Positions 34,189 to 46,189 of a stretch of DNA of 64,000 nucleotides are shown piece by piece (within the stretch, counting starts at the first letter, position 1; every line of letters begins with the position of its first letter). The position numbers and the translations under genes are program-made. This stretch comes from Plasmodium brasilianum (taxonomy: Eukaryota > Apicomplexa > Aconoidasida > Haemosporida > Plasmodiidae): the NCBI RefSeq assembly GCF_023973825.1, contig NC_090124.1:1084501-1148500 (forward strand), read 5' to 3'. The notes beneath the pieces are model-generated. The model ran no database searches. It worked only from the letters and a program-made list of their open reading frames with translations, and had not been told where the DNA came from.

Positions 34189-35782
34189 TGCATACGTGCT
34201 TCTATATTTTTTTTATAAGTTTATAAAAAGATCTTGTTCATTAATTACGAAAACACAATTAATCAAGAGTTTTTGTAAATTATTGTTTTATATTTTGTCT
34301 TTTATTTATTTAAAAAAAACAAAAAAAAGAACAAAAGAACATGCTTATGCTTATCACAAAATCCAAGTAATTTAAATGGGCAAAAACAGAAGAAAAAAAA
34401 AAAAAAAAAAAGATTGCCTTTTCTTTATTTAACCATTAATTTTTTTCCATCCTTTCAAAATATAATGTAAAATAAAATACCAGTAAAATGTGCAATAAGA
34501 ATATACGGCTTAATACACACTTCAACATATAAGTGTGAATGTATTTGTTATAAATATTAAATAATTATATAAAAATAAAAGAAAAAAAAAAAAAAAAGCA
34601 AGCGAACATATCTTTTTTTAGTTCATCTCAAAATATTAATATATTCCATCAACTTTTAGCAAACAGAAGATTATTTAAGCGAACATATGTGAAATTGTTA
34701 CATATAAGTTGTACGCAAAAAAAAAGAAAAAAAAAAAGTAGAAAGGTGTCTTTTAAAACATAACAAAAAAAAAAATGTAACACATAGATGTCTAACTGTG
34801 AACGCAAATATATGTACATATATGCATAAACATATGTAACGGCAGATCGAATATCACATCGCAAGATTAACCTTTGAAAAATGTTATTTTAACATCATTC
34901 TTTTTTATTTTATAACATTTATGTTGCAAAGTAAAATGTACATAATTATATAATTACACCTGATTTTTAACACACATTTTGATGTTTTTTCTCTGTAAAA
35001 AAATTGTGCTATTTATATGTTGTAATTAAACAAAATTGTGGGTACTGCAAACCAGCTGGATGTTAATATAATATATATGTACATTCATATATATTATATG
35101 CATATATATGTATATATATACATATATACTTTTCTGATTAACAGGAAGAGTGAAATAATTTGTTGCTAACATTTCGCATATATTTTAAATAATGACAAAT
35201 GAAAAATAAAAAAAAAATTTTATCTTCGATGACTGTGTTTTATGTCAAAACGCGGGGAATTAAAAATGCTATGCATGGTATAAACCGCTTATGTAATTAT
35301 ATATTAATATATATACTTTCGTAAAAAAACAAAAGGTAAAAATAAAAAAAAGTCCGCTGTTACATTTTGCGCATTTACTCGCTTTCGTACAGTTTTTTAT
35401 ATTAACGTAAGTATTTGCATATACAAATGTGTAAATATATATATATATATTCACAAAATTTTTTACTGTTTTAATGCCAATTTTATTTGCGTTATTTGTT
35501 ATATTTTTTAACCGTGTTGCATCCCACCATTTTTTTACATTCACAACAAATAAACAATGTAACTGTTATAAGTGAACATAGATTATTATTAATTTACAAT
35601 ATACATTGATTAATGAACAGAAAAGAAAAAAAAGGGAAAAAAAAATTAATATAATTGTAAACACTGCGATGTCCAATTTGTGGATAATTTTTTTTTTTTT
35701 AGTCAAAAGAAATGAAGTTAATATAAATGTGTTTATATAAGCACGCCAATTGGTTTGTATATATATATATATATATGTATTT

Positions 35783-35853
35783 ATGTATTTATGTATTTAT
35801 TTATTTATTTATTTGTTTATTTATTTATTTATTTATTTATTTATTTTATTTTT
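35783..35853. repeat. (TTTA)n microsatellite
   Basis: Tandem tetranucleotide ATTT/TTTA units with a few GTAT interruptions at the left end. Confidence 0.85.
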
Positions 35854-37142
35854 GTTTTAAATTGAATTATTTAAGAACTCATTATAATGCAAAAAGATGA
35901 ATTTTGTAGCCGAATGGCCAGCATAAGTTGAAATTAAAATTGTCCATACGAGAGGAAATTTTTTCGTTTTTTGTATTTACTGATGTTAAGGAGTGTTTTG
36001 GAAAGTGAAATATAAAAACGAAATAATAATGAAGTAATAAAAAAAGTAAAGAAATGAAGATGTAATAAATATGCAAAGAAATGGAAAAAGAAAAACGTCT
36101 AATTCGACAAAGTTCAAAATACAGTCACCTATGACATTTATAAAGAAAAATATCTTTTCCTTTTTTATTCTGTAGCTTGCGTTATCAACTAATTTTTAAA
36201 TAAATTTATGATAATTAAACGCGTGTAAAATATTTCCATATGAAGATGTGCATTTAATATGTATTTTCTTTTAGAATTTAAATTTTCAATGACTGAAAAT
36301 AATAAAACTTCAATGAGAAAAAAAAGAAATAATAATATAATAAGGAATAATAAACAAGAAAAAAAAGAAAGTAATGATATTATAAGGAATAAAAAATGAA
36401 ATTTAAAACTTCCACCTTCAAATCTTTTTATTTTTCCTTCAAAGGACCTTACGCATGCAAGCTTGCACATTCACAGGCGCTTCATTAACTTTGACTTTGT
36501 CTTTGTCTTTCAATTTGTATTTATGCTTTTTTTTTTTTTTTTTTTTTTTAATTTACTAATAGCTCTCTGAATGACAGAATAAAAATAACATCATTTGATT
36601 AAATTCATAAACTAACGATATCACTAAAATTTAAAGGGATAAATAAAAGAGCTAGCCAAAATAAATTTTCTCAAACTTTAAAAAAGAAAAGACAGTTGTT
36701 CACAATTTAGTTTTTTCAAATATAGCACTTTCATGAATTAATAAGAAAAAAAAATATACATACATGCGTAAAAGTACAAACCTATATATATACATACGTA
36801 TGTATATATATACGTTATATAAAAATATACATGTATATAAATATATATGTATTTTAGAGATACTATAGAGTTCCCATAATATTATATATCACCTTTTTAC
36901 GAATATAACTCATATATTTATAACTGAAAAGTTTATAAAAAAGTAACGAATGTTATCATGTATATTATTTCTTGTATATTCAAATATTTTATAGAATAAG
37001 AAAAAATAAGGAGACGAATGCAAAGGGCGTATAAATATCGTCTTGTCTTATAACCCTACAACAAATATGTTTAAATAACTTTACTTTTTCCCCTTATATC
37101 TCAATCTTCATTATATCACATTTTTTATTTTATTTTAATTAA

Positions 37143-37484
37143 ATGGAGCGAGAAATAGAATGCCAAACGGAAGCCCTTAACTTATCAGAGGAAATAAACA
37201 TTTCTGAAAAAATAAATGACTTATTAGTTGCTTATGCAAAAAGTATAATATTGCATAATCCAGCTAAGAATGACGAAAATGAGTATGTAATAAAAAAAAA
37301 AATATACGAATGGTCGAAGGAATATTTTAAAAAATTATATGATGAAAATGAAGGTAAAAATACAAATCTTGACAATGATTGTGATGTGAAATATGACCCC
37401 AGTGCTACTTCTACAGAGAGTAACGCAATAAAAGATCAAATTAAAAAGGAGATGACGAGGGTAAATTTTAATAGGAACAGTTAA
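37143..37484 (+). CDS. Small RIIa (dimerization/docking)-domain protein
   Basis: 113 residues. Residues ~22-68 (EKINDLLVAYAKSIILHNP, then VIKKKIYEWSKEYFKKLYDE) fit the RIIa/DPY-30 helix-turn-helix fold of PKA RII, ropporin and CABYR: a hydrophobic helix, a Pro turn, then an amphipathic helix with W/YF. The C-terminal half is polar (Asn/Asp/Ser). Such domains dimerise and bind amphipathic helices of AKAPs or radial-spoke proteins, so a role in PKA anchoring or in the male-gamete axoneme is possible; that is inference. No catalytic or cyclic-nucleotide domain is attached. A GT (AGG|GTAAAT) 24 bases before the stop could be a donor for a downstream exon, but I see no convincing partner. Confidence 0.75.
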   Translation: MEREIECQTEALNLSEEINISEKINDLLVAYAKSIILHNPAKNDENEYVIKKKIYEWSKEYFKKLYDENEGKNTNLDNDCDVKYDPSATSTESNAIKDQIKKEMTRVNFNRNS

Positions 37485-37995
37485 TAAAAAACATAACAAA
37501 AAATCCATATTTTTGTAGCACAAATAAGAGAAGCTTTATTTTGTGTCATATTTGTCTGTCTATGTTTGTATATGTGCCTGCATATATAGTACGTGTATTA
37601 CAGTAAACATATATATATTTATATAAATAATACCATGTGCTCCCCTTTTTTTACCATTTCGCGCTCATATACAAATGTGTATTCATAAACTTAATATGTG
37701 TGCATATAACTTAAAAACTTATTAAAAAGTCCAACAAAAAAATGATTGAAGTAATTGCACCTCTATGCATAATTGAAAAGCTGTAGATTCTCAGTACAAA
37801 TAAATGCATAATAAATAAAATTTGCAAGAATATAATTCTTTTCTTTTATGTTCTTTCCCTTGTGTACAAATAAATGGACTCATGTATAGTTAACTAAACG
37901 TGCATATATGTACACATATGTGTTCATACTAACCTATATATGTACACGCTTAGGTAACTACCCATGAATGCATATATTTCTCCCTCCAACAAACA
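37485..37995. other. Convergent intergenic region, RIIa gene to mL46
   Basis: Short A/T-rich 3'-3' spacer. No feature seen. Confidence 0.6.
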
Positions 37996-39069
37996 TCATG
38001 TTAACGGTATTGCGTCTTTTATTACGTGATATTTGTTCACAGACAGGAAGTTTTTTAATTCTGAACGAGACATCCAAGCAAAGTCATTTATATACTCATT
38101 TTGTGATATGTCTAAATTAATATCATTATTTATATAATGAGCTCTATAATAAAAAATTTTCCTTCCGATAATTTCGTTATGGAGAATAGGAAATTTAAAT
38201 TTCCTTTTGTCAAAAGTGCAAGGACAATAACCAATGAAACATGGCATTTCGCACTTTAAATGTTCTGAACATAAATATTGCAAATTTTGTCTAATTGTTA
38301 ACTTTTTTTTAAAATCTATCACAGGAAACATCCATTTATTTGTCTTTTTATATTTAACTATTAAATATAAAAAATTATTTGGTTTTCTTTTAATATCTCT
38401 ATAGTAATATTCATTTGTATTATTATCTTCTTTCTTTTTAATTTTTTCATTTATGTTATCTGAAACATCTTTTTGTTTTGTTTTTTTCTTTTCTTTTTCT
38501 ATCAAAATATTTTGTATTCCTTCTATGGAAAATAAATTTTCCAAGTCTTCTTTTTCAGCTTTTTTCTCCTCATCTTTATTATGTTCCTTTTCCAGTTTTA
38601 TATCTTTTTTTTCATACTTTTTATTATTTTCTATGTTATTCTCTTCAGTATTATCTTCATTTATTTTATCATGAAATGAACTTAAATTATACTTCATATG
38701 TAAAAACTCTTCGTTTACTTCTAAATTATTATTTGTTCTTAAAAGCCATTTATCTTTAAAATCTTCAAAGTCTTTTTCAAATTCCTCCTCAACAAAGTTT
38801 AATGGAAATCTATCAATGCACAAAGATACTTGTACTTTATATTTATCATGAACTACTATTTCTTTTACTTCCATAATATTTGTTTTGGTTAACCTTGAAG
38901 AAGTATCACTAGCTTCTCTTAAAGGAATATTTTTTTTTTTTAAATCATTTTGGTAAGTTATATTTTTCTTCTTATTAAAAAAAACACATAATTTTTTGTT
39001 CCATATGGGAATATAACTTTTCAGTAAAATTTCCCCCAATACGCCTTTTTCCATGAATCTGCTTATCAT
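37996..39069 (-). CDS. Mitochondrial large-subunit ribosomal protein mL46 (MRPL46-like)
   Basis: 357 residues. It shows the mL46 layout: an N-terminal segment with basic character that could serve mitochondrial targeting (MISRFMEKGVLGEILLKS), a CIDRFPL motif like the I-R-P-L motif that starts the mL46 core, then a degenerate Nudix-like C-terminal half. That half includes NFLYLIVKYKKTNKWMFPVI, LTIRQNLQYLCSE, FIGYCPC and KIFYYRAHYI. The final FAWMSRSELKNFL resembles the Nudix-like C-terminal helix. A Lys/Glu/Asn low-complexity insert spans about residues 130-225. mL46 proteins keep the Nudix fold without hydrolase activity, and no complete Nudix box is visible here. Another divergent Nudix protein is the alternative. 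Single exon. Confidence 0.75.
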   Translation of the reverse strand: MISRFMEKGVLGEILLKSYIPIWNKKLCVFFNKKKNITYQNDLKKKNIPLREASDTSSRLTKTNIMEVKEIVVHDKYKVQVSLCIDRFPLNFVEEEFEKDFEDFKDKWLLRTNNNLEVNEEFLHMKYNLSSFHDKINEDNTEENNIENNKKYEKKDIKLEKEHNKDEEKKAEKEDLENLFSIEGIQNILIEKEKKKTKQKDVSDNINEKIKKKEDNNTNEYYYRDIKRKPNNFLYLIVKYKKTNKWMFPVIDFKKKLTIRQNLQYLCSEHLKCEMPCFIGYCPCTFDKRKFKFPILHNEIIGRKIFYYRAHYINNDINLDISQNEYINDFAWMSRSELKNFLSVNKYHVIKDAIPLT

Positions 39070-39137
39070 TTTGGAGTAGTTCCACTTTGGCGTATTGTGT
39101 TCGATCGCTTTTTATACACACATATATATGTATATTA

Positions 39138-39189
<52 letters not shown>

Positions 39190-41036
39190 TCATTTAGAAC
39201 GGAAACACCGATAGATACCTACGACGTTTTCACGTCCCTAATTAAATGTACATATATACACATACATATGTACTTTTTGTCAAAAAAACTTTGAACACTT
39301 TACATGTTATATATAACATCCAACAAATGTGAACTTCCCTTTCAATTAGCAGATATTAGTTTACAATTACGTTCCTTCACATTTATATAAATGCCATTAT
39401 AAAATAAATTACACGTTTTTTAGATATATAATACATACACACAAGCCCACGTTGTTTACATTTATGCCTTCCCCCTATGGGCTTACATACTCTTTTAAAG
39501 CAAATTTAAAGAGTATTAGGAATGTATTGTTAATATGATTGTAATATACCCATATATATTGCTACCGCTTTAACTTGCCTTTAACAGAAAACAAATAGAA
39601 AAACCTGCACAACATATACCCTCAACTATAGTATATATTAGTACGTTATTTTGAAAGTTATGTACTTATGTACACATGAGCTTCAAAATTACTCCCAAGC
39701 ACTGGGGAAATCTACTTTTATTTTTGTACTATATAAAAATTTCTCTACAGAAAAATAAAATATTTTCTCTTTTTAAATATTTCATTTAATTTGTGCATAT
39801 TCAAGGGGCTTTTTCATGCGTATTCCCCTTTGCATTATATTTTTATTTCTTCTTTTTTTTATGATAGGCCTTTTATATTATAATTTAAAAAAAAAATTAT
39901 GTAAAAATTCTTACAATATATTGCAATTTAAAAAAAATTTTTTTTTTTTATGAACCAGTTAGGCTATTTCACATTATATTTAATTGAACACATCAATTAT
40001 ATTTTAAATATAATATCAATCGTTATGAACAATTTTAAAATGTACGCTATATTTGCATTAACCAATAAACATTTTTGTCTCTTAGGAATGAGTATATAAA
40101 ACAAAAAAAACAAAAAAAAAATAATAATAATAATAGTAGCATCAAAAACGACAGACTTAGTTAAGGTGTTACTACTATTATGATGTTTTCGCCATTGTCC
40201 ATGCATTATTATTTATGTGAAACCTTAATTGTTTATACACCTTAAGGCGTAAAGGCATGTTAATATACCTGTTGTAAATCCGTTCTTGCTGTTCTGTTTC
40301 TTATCTATATCCTATATTTTTCAATATTTTCACCTGTTTGCACATTTGTACAATTTTTTTTTTTTTTTTTTCCTCTATTGTCGTGTATATATATATACAT
40401 ATGCATACTACGGAACGTGTAACAGATTAATTTGCTCAAAAAAAGTTTAATTCATTCTAGTTAAATTTAATAAAAAACAGATTAAAAAATACGATCTTAT
40501 TTTTTTTTATTGTGAGAAAATGAAACCATATCGAGTATTCACTTTTATGATTCTTTATATTTTTTTATTTTATCTTATATATATTTTCTTTTTATTTTAT
40601 TTATATTTTATTTTTAACTTTTTTTTTTTTTTATTAACTAAAATAAAATGCAATTATTTTTTTAATCAACATATGATTATTAAAACACTTCTTTACAGTA
40701 TAATGTGGATTCATTCGATGGTTAATTCATAATTTAAATATTTATTTACGCGTTCAATAAATGTTCAATCTCTTAAAAGTTGATTATATTTTTATTTTTT
40801 TCTATTTTCTCTCTTTTCAAAAAAAAAAAAGGATATACATAATAAAACAAGTTGGACTTAAACATCGTTGGTATATTTCTTATTTTTTGCATTAACAGTT
40901 ATTTCATGCAAGTACTGTTTCTATTACTACGGGTCTGTCCCTTTCTGTGTTTTTACATGTATACTTTCGTAATATATGCAAACACATGTAAACATATATA
41001 TATATATATATATATATATACGCATTCACAGCGTGC
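39070..41036. other. Intergenic mL46 to pyruvate kinase
   Basis: 2 kb with a (TA)n block at 39140-39187, the mL46 promoter and the 3' flank of pyruvate kinase. It also holds a candidate small membrane-type ORF on the minus strand (39997-40206, listed separately). A + strand Phe/Tyr/Ile-rich ORF at 40520-40732 looks like read-through of T-rich DNA. Confidence 0.5.
39997..40206 (-). CDS. Possible small single-span membrane protein (69 aa)
   Basis: ATG to TAA. The N-terminal 23 residues are polar and of mixed composition (MHGQWRKHHNSSNTLTKSVV). A hydrophobic Ile/Phe segment follows (about residues 25-41), partly encoded by an (ATT)n run and poly(T), then a basic stretch (PKRQK) and a second hydrophobic stretch (YILKLFITIDIIF). 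The N-terminal codons are less AT-biased than the flanks. No homology is recognised. It lies between two minus-strand genes in the same orientation. It could be a real short gene or chance. Confidence 0.3.
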   Translation of the reverse strand: MHGQWRKHHNSSNTLTKSVVFDATIIIIIFFLFFLFYILIPKRQKCLLVNANIAYILKLFITIDIIFKI

Positions 41037-44000
41037 TTATTCTATCTTAATTACTTTCATTAAGTTAGTATTACCAGCGACTTCTTCTTTAATTCCATGA
41101 ATGCAAATTGCGTTATCTCCAACTGCAACCAAATTTCTTTCTTTGGCAATTTGAATTGCATTCCTCAAGACTGTGTCTGTTCCTTGGAATGATCCGACCT
41201 TAATACATGTGATTCCTCTGTGTACATTTAAACATCTAACAGTTGAATCGGAAGCACTAAGAGCTAATATGGTACAGCTTGGTTTATATTTGGCTATTAA
41301 TCTAGCAGTGTATCCTGTTTCTGTTAAAGCAATAATTAAACTAGCGCCAATTGATTCTGCTGTTTCTACTGCTGATCTAGCTACTGCTTCTTGAACACTT
41401 ATTGGAGTATCAATTGTGTTAACCAAGGATTGATATAATAACTTGTAATCAATGCATGCTTCAGCTTCTAAGCATATTTTGGACATAATTGTAACAGCTT
41501 CAACTGGGAATTTACCACCAGCTGTTTCACCTGAAAGCATAACACAATCAGTTCCATCTAAAACTGCATTAGCCACATCTGTCACTTCTGCTCTTGTAGG
41601 TCTTGGGTTCTTGGTCATGGATTCTAGCATTTGAGTAGCTGTTATAATTGGCTTTCCTTGTATGTTGCATCTGAAAATTGTTAAATAAAAGGGAAGAAGA
41701 GAAATATTGTATACTCAAAACGCAAGGTGATACGGATATGTACATTTACATAAGGAAAGAATACATATTTATAAGTTCACAGGTACATATGCTGATACAT
41801 GTGCAAGAATATATGCAGGTACATCCACTAACACACATACATAAACAAAAAGGTGCATGCTAAACGGTAGAACAAGAATGTACATGCGTTGTTATCTTAA
41901 TTTAACACTAAATGATTTTAAAATAAATGAAGCAAAATGAACTTCACATATATATAACCAATCAGCTGACTTATAAGATAAAAAAATAAAAGATTCGAAC
42001 AAAACGCTCGTAATCGTAATATTAATTCATTTTTATTATTTTATGCATCACTATTAATAATATAAAATAAATTTGTGATTTTAATTTATATTTTTGGTGA
42101 TGCAAATGTGTGTAATGCCCTAAAGTTGCAGGAGCGCGGAAAAATAAATGGAAGGGCAAGGAGGAAAATGTAGGCACAAGGAATTTTCACATTAAAGAAG
42201 TATACATATACTTCACAGATACATATACTAAATATGTATTTATGATAAGTATCATAAATATATAACATATATATATATATATGCATGAATGCATTTATAT
42301 ATGTACGTGCAATAACACACATTTGCGCACATCTACATTTCGTGCTCATTAATATTACTTCGATATCATAAGCTTCTGGGCCAAGAAAACTTTTTCCGGT
42401 GAAATTTCCATTCCTAAATCTCCTCTTGCAATCATGATACCATCTGATTCTAATAAAATTTTATCAAAATTAATAATACCTTCAATATTTTCTATTTTAG
42501 GAATAATTTTTATATGCCTTCCTCTTGGTCCTAATAAATTCCTTATCAAACGAAGATCCTCAGCTGATTGGATAAAAGAAGCAGCTATGAAATTACATCC
42601 CATTGGAATTGCAAAATTAAGAATATCATTTTTATCTTTTTCACCTATTATTGGTAAATCAACCTTAACATTTGGCAAGTTCATATTTTTTTTCTCTCCT
42701 ATGGTTGCTGTATTTAATACTTCCGTTACTACATGATCATCATGGGTTTCTAAAACTCTACAGCTAACTGATCCATCTGCTATTAATATTATATTACCTT
42801 TTTTTACACTCTGTGGTAATTTTTTGTATGAACAAGCAATACATGTTTCATCACCCAAAAACTCATAATCCGTAACTAGCTTTAATTTACTACCTTCTTT
42901 TAAAGTGACCTCTTTATTTTTTAATAAACCTGTTCTTATCTCGGGTCCTTTTGTATCTAGCAACATACCTAACAAAACATTCGGTCTTTGTTCCTGCGCC
43001 TTTAAAACATTATTAAACATTTCCCTGTGATCATCATGCGTTCCGTGCGAGAAATTTAAGCGGCATATGTCCATTCCTAAAGGGATGGAAAGAAAAGAAA
43101 AATATCAAATAAAATAAAAAAATAAAATAAGGAATAACAAATATGGAATTAATAATATGGCATAACAAATATGGAATTACAAATATGGAATAACAAATAT
43201 GGAATAACAAATATGGAATAACAAATATGGAATAACAAATATGGAATAACAAATATGGAATTACAAATATGGAATAACAAATATGGAATTACAAATATGG
43301 AATAACAAATATGGAATTACAAATATGGAATAACAAATATGGAATTACAAATATGGAATAACAAATATGGAATTACAAATATGGAATAACAAATATGGAA
43401 TAACAAATATGGAATTACAAATATGGAATTACAAATATGGAATAACAAATATGGAATTACAAATATGGAATAACAAATATGGAATTACAAATATAGAATA
43501 ACAAATATGGAATAATAAATATGTAATAACAAATAAGTAATAACGAATAGGTCATAAGGAACAAGCAATTACCAATACGGCAAAACAAAAAAGAATATAC
43601 AGTAACACACAAAACATACTAAAACATGGACTACATGGTAAAACATGAGGAACCAAAAATAAATAAAACGCAAAGCACTAAAAATAAAACAACGTAACAA
43701 AACACAATAACAAACATATGAAACTAATGTACACTGAGGTTATATAAAATCAAAAGATAATACTCCAACATCTGAACAACAATAACAATATAATTTAGAT
43801 AAAAAAATAATATTTATTCAGTTTATTTTCTATATTCATCTTTTTTTTCGTAAACGAACCTGCATCTATAAGTTTTACAAGTGTTTCCACGGATTTACAT
43901 GCTGGACCTAGGGTACAAATAATGTGCGTTTTTTTAGAGCGCAAATTGACTTTATCACTCGGTTCTAAAATTTGCCTCAGCGTTATATTAGCTGCACTTT

Positions 44001-44046
44001 GCAAGCTCGCGCTCGAAGAAGAATTTTTAAATTTATAAGAACTCAT
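41037..44046 (-). CDS. PyK: Pyruvate kinase I, three exons
   Basis: Cytosolic glycolytic enzyme: phosphoenolpyruvate + ADP to pyruvate + ATP. Exons on the minus strand are 44046-43860, 43076-42359 and 41670-41037. They join to 512 residues, the normal length. Exon 1 holds the N-terminal helix and [18 protein letters not shown]. Exon 2 starts mid-Gly at [16 protein letters not shown], and holds [20 protein letters not shown] with the catalytic Lys, and [11 protein letters not shown]. Exon 3 holds [32 protein letters not shown] and the C-terminal allosteric domain. Donors are GTTCGT and GTAATA; acceptors end TTAG and TCAG. Intron 1 (43077-43859) carries a long minisatellite; intron 2 is 41671-42358. 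All core motifs are intact. It is the cytosolic form, with no signal or transit leader. Confidence 0.97.
43131..43525. repeat. 14/28-bp minisatellite in pyruvate kinase intron 1
   Basis: About 28 tandem copies of aacaaatatggaat, where one position alternates (ggaataac versus ggaattac). Much of the array therefore has a 28-bp higher-order period. Copies at both ends are degenerate. It lies wholly within the intron and ends about 330 bases from the exon 1 donor. Confidence 0.92.
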
Positions 44047-45066
44047 TATATTCTAATGTTTTAGTTTGAAATGTTTTATTTTTTATTAGAATAAAACGTA
44101 AGGATTAAAAATAATTAGAAAAAAAAAAAAAAAAAAATTATACGTTCAAATAGTTCTGTAATATATTCTGAAATGTTTATATTGGCACTATGATAAATTT
44201 TTACTTCTTCTTTTTCCTTATATATTTGAATAAAATTATTCAATTATTCTTTTTTTTTTTTTTTGATTTCTCTTTATTTTTTTCGTTTTCAGAAAGGAAG
44301 TAATATATTTATATGTCAACTACTCATGAAGGAAAAAAGTATAATTATAGTGTAATAATGTAGAGTAACTAATAATATAATTAATATAAAATAAGATATA
44401 GCCAAGCATTAAGATAATATATATAAACACCATTTAGCACAAATAAAACTACAATAAAACATATAGAAAATAAAAAAAAAGCATTTATAAAGCATAAGAA
44501 TAAAAATAAAAATATTAAAAAGAATTACAGAAATGTGAAATGAAAATCTAAACAGTAACACCAAATTATAAAATAACGATAGGCATAAATATTAAGTTAT
44601 ATATATATATATATTCGAATATGTATATATGCAATATGTATATATAAATATATAATTATACATTGCATATATATATGTTGGTATGTATATATATTTATAT
44701 ATATACATCTCAAAATGCAATGAATACTTTTTTTCACTACATGCGTAGGATGGTGGTTATATATTTTAGAAATTTTTTAAAATAAACTATATGTTTCACT
44801 CAGTATAATAGGGACTATATGTTATTTTATTATTAAAAGAAAAAACATTAGATATAAATTATTTGAAGAATTAGCATTTTATAACACATACTACTATATT
44901 CTACTATAAAATAAATAATATATTTTTATGAGTACATGTATGTTATGAACACATATTAAAGGGGGTATGTGAAGTTATAAGTCCTACGAAAATTAAAAAT
45001 ATACTTTTCGTATAACTATATATATATTATTTGTATAGCTTAATCAGCAAGTGAATACTTATATAT

Positions 45067-45212
45067 ATTTATATATGTATATTTATATGTATATATTTAT
45101 ATGTATATATTTATATGTATATATTTATATGTATATATTTATATGTATATATTTATATGTATATATTTATATGTATATATTTATATGTATGTATTTATAT
45201 GTATGTATTTAC
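45067..45212. repeat. 14-bp ATATTTATATGTAT minisatellite
   Basis: About ten tandem copies of atatttatatgtat, the last two diverged to gtatttatatgtat. All frames on the + strand stay open through it and give spurious Tyr/Ile/Met ORFs. Confidence 0.9.
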
Positions 45213-45816
45213 GTTTATATTTACGCATATACGAATATGTAACATATGCACTATTAAGTGCATTTATTATCTGCATTTTGCTTATTTCGTAAGTTTAAAA
45301 AAAAAAAAAAAATTGAAAAAAACATCAAAACAGCATAGTTATTATATAAACATGAACAATTTTAAAAAATACAACATAAATATACGCAAATAAAAGCGAG
45401 GTTTTAAGAATATCAAAAAATTAAAAAGTGAGATATCAGTAAAAGAGGGGATATATTTATTTTTCGTCATTCACATATGGAATAAATTGAGAATTGCGGA
45501 TTGGAAAGAAATTTATAAATATATTTTTTTTGAATATATAAAAAATTTTCATGTAATTAAGTTATTTTGTTAAATTTATTTTACATTCGTACGTAAAATG
45601 TACAGCGTTTTAAGGGTAAATCGTGTTTATAAATTTGAATTAATTATTGTGTAAAATTTGCGAAAATGGTACATATAAATTCTTGCATATTTTATATACG
45701 TGTATAATATGTACATATACATATATATATATATAAATGTAAAGATGTCTTTAATCATTTAAATAGCGCATTAAACAAAGTTAATTACGTGCGCGTTTGT
45801 AATCTTTTTTTCAAAT

Positions 45817-46078
45817 ATGGATGAGCTAAATTTCTGCTTCGTATATAAACTTTTAAAATAATAAAGCTAATTAGCTTAAATATGTTTTTTCCTATCACTC
45901 ATATTCTTTTTAAATTTTGTATTAAGTAGTCTTCTGAATTATCTTTACACAAATTGTATTTAAAATTAATTTAAAGTAGTATTTACGCTTTTTGTTTTTT
46001 TTTCCTTTTTTTTAACAATTTACGATGCACAGAGGTGTATGAAAAATACTCCGGAGCCTACATATGTGCCAGCATAAA
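45817..46078 (+). CDS. Candidate tiny spliced gene (about 30 aa), speculative
   Basis: A chain that works in frame is 45817-45840 (MDELNFCF, donor GTATAT), 45930-45955 (SSELSLHK, acceptor AAGTAG, donor GTATTT), then from about 46035 (acceptor CAGAG) reading CMKNTPEPTYVPA to a stop near 46078. The last exon follows a strong pyrimidine tract and is clearly less AT-rich than its surroundings. Splice sites were picked by eye and other joinings are possible. No homology is recognised, and the product would be very small, so it could equally be part of a noncoding RNA or chance. Confidence 0.25.
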
Positions 46079-46141
46079 TTAATTATTTATTGTTTCCCCC
46101 CTATAGGTGGAGCTCTTTGTTTTTATATTAATTTATACATG

Positions 46142-46189
<48 letters not shown>

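Larger units (their letters stand above)
31595..37142. other. Long divergent intergenic region (5.5 kb)
   Basis: The largest gap in the window, between the starts of the ankyrin gene (-) and the RIIa gene (+). It holds both promoters. It contains (TTTTTG)n at about 31838-31863, (TA)n blocks (32315-32350, 33543-33580, 34156-34182), a (TTTA)n tract at 35783-35850 and many poly(A/T) runs. Islands with some coding character are 33702-33923 (+) and 34340-34680 (both strands), but none has recognisable homology or a complete splice chain. Confidence 0.5.

Noticed and set aside
40520..40732. 70-codon Phe/Tyr/Ile + strand ORF
   Set aside because: Almost entirely encoded by TTT/TAT/ATT runs.
43034..43252. 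Repetitive minus-strand ORF ([13 protein letters not shown])
   Set aside because: Product of the intronic minisatellite running into exon 2.
43131..43525. Regular repeats considered as a CRISPR-like array
   Set aside because: No unique spacers; head-to-tail minisatellite in a eukaryotic intron.
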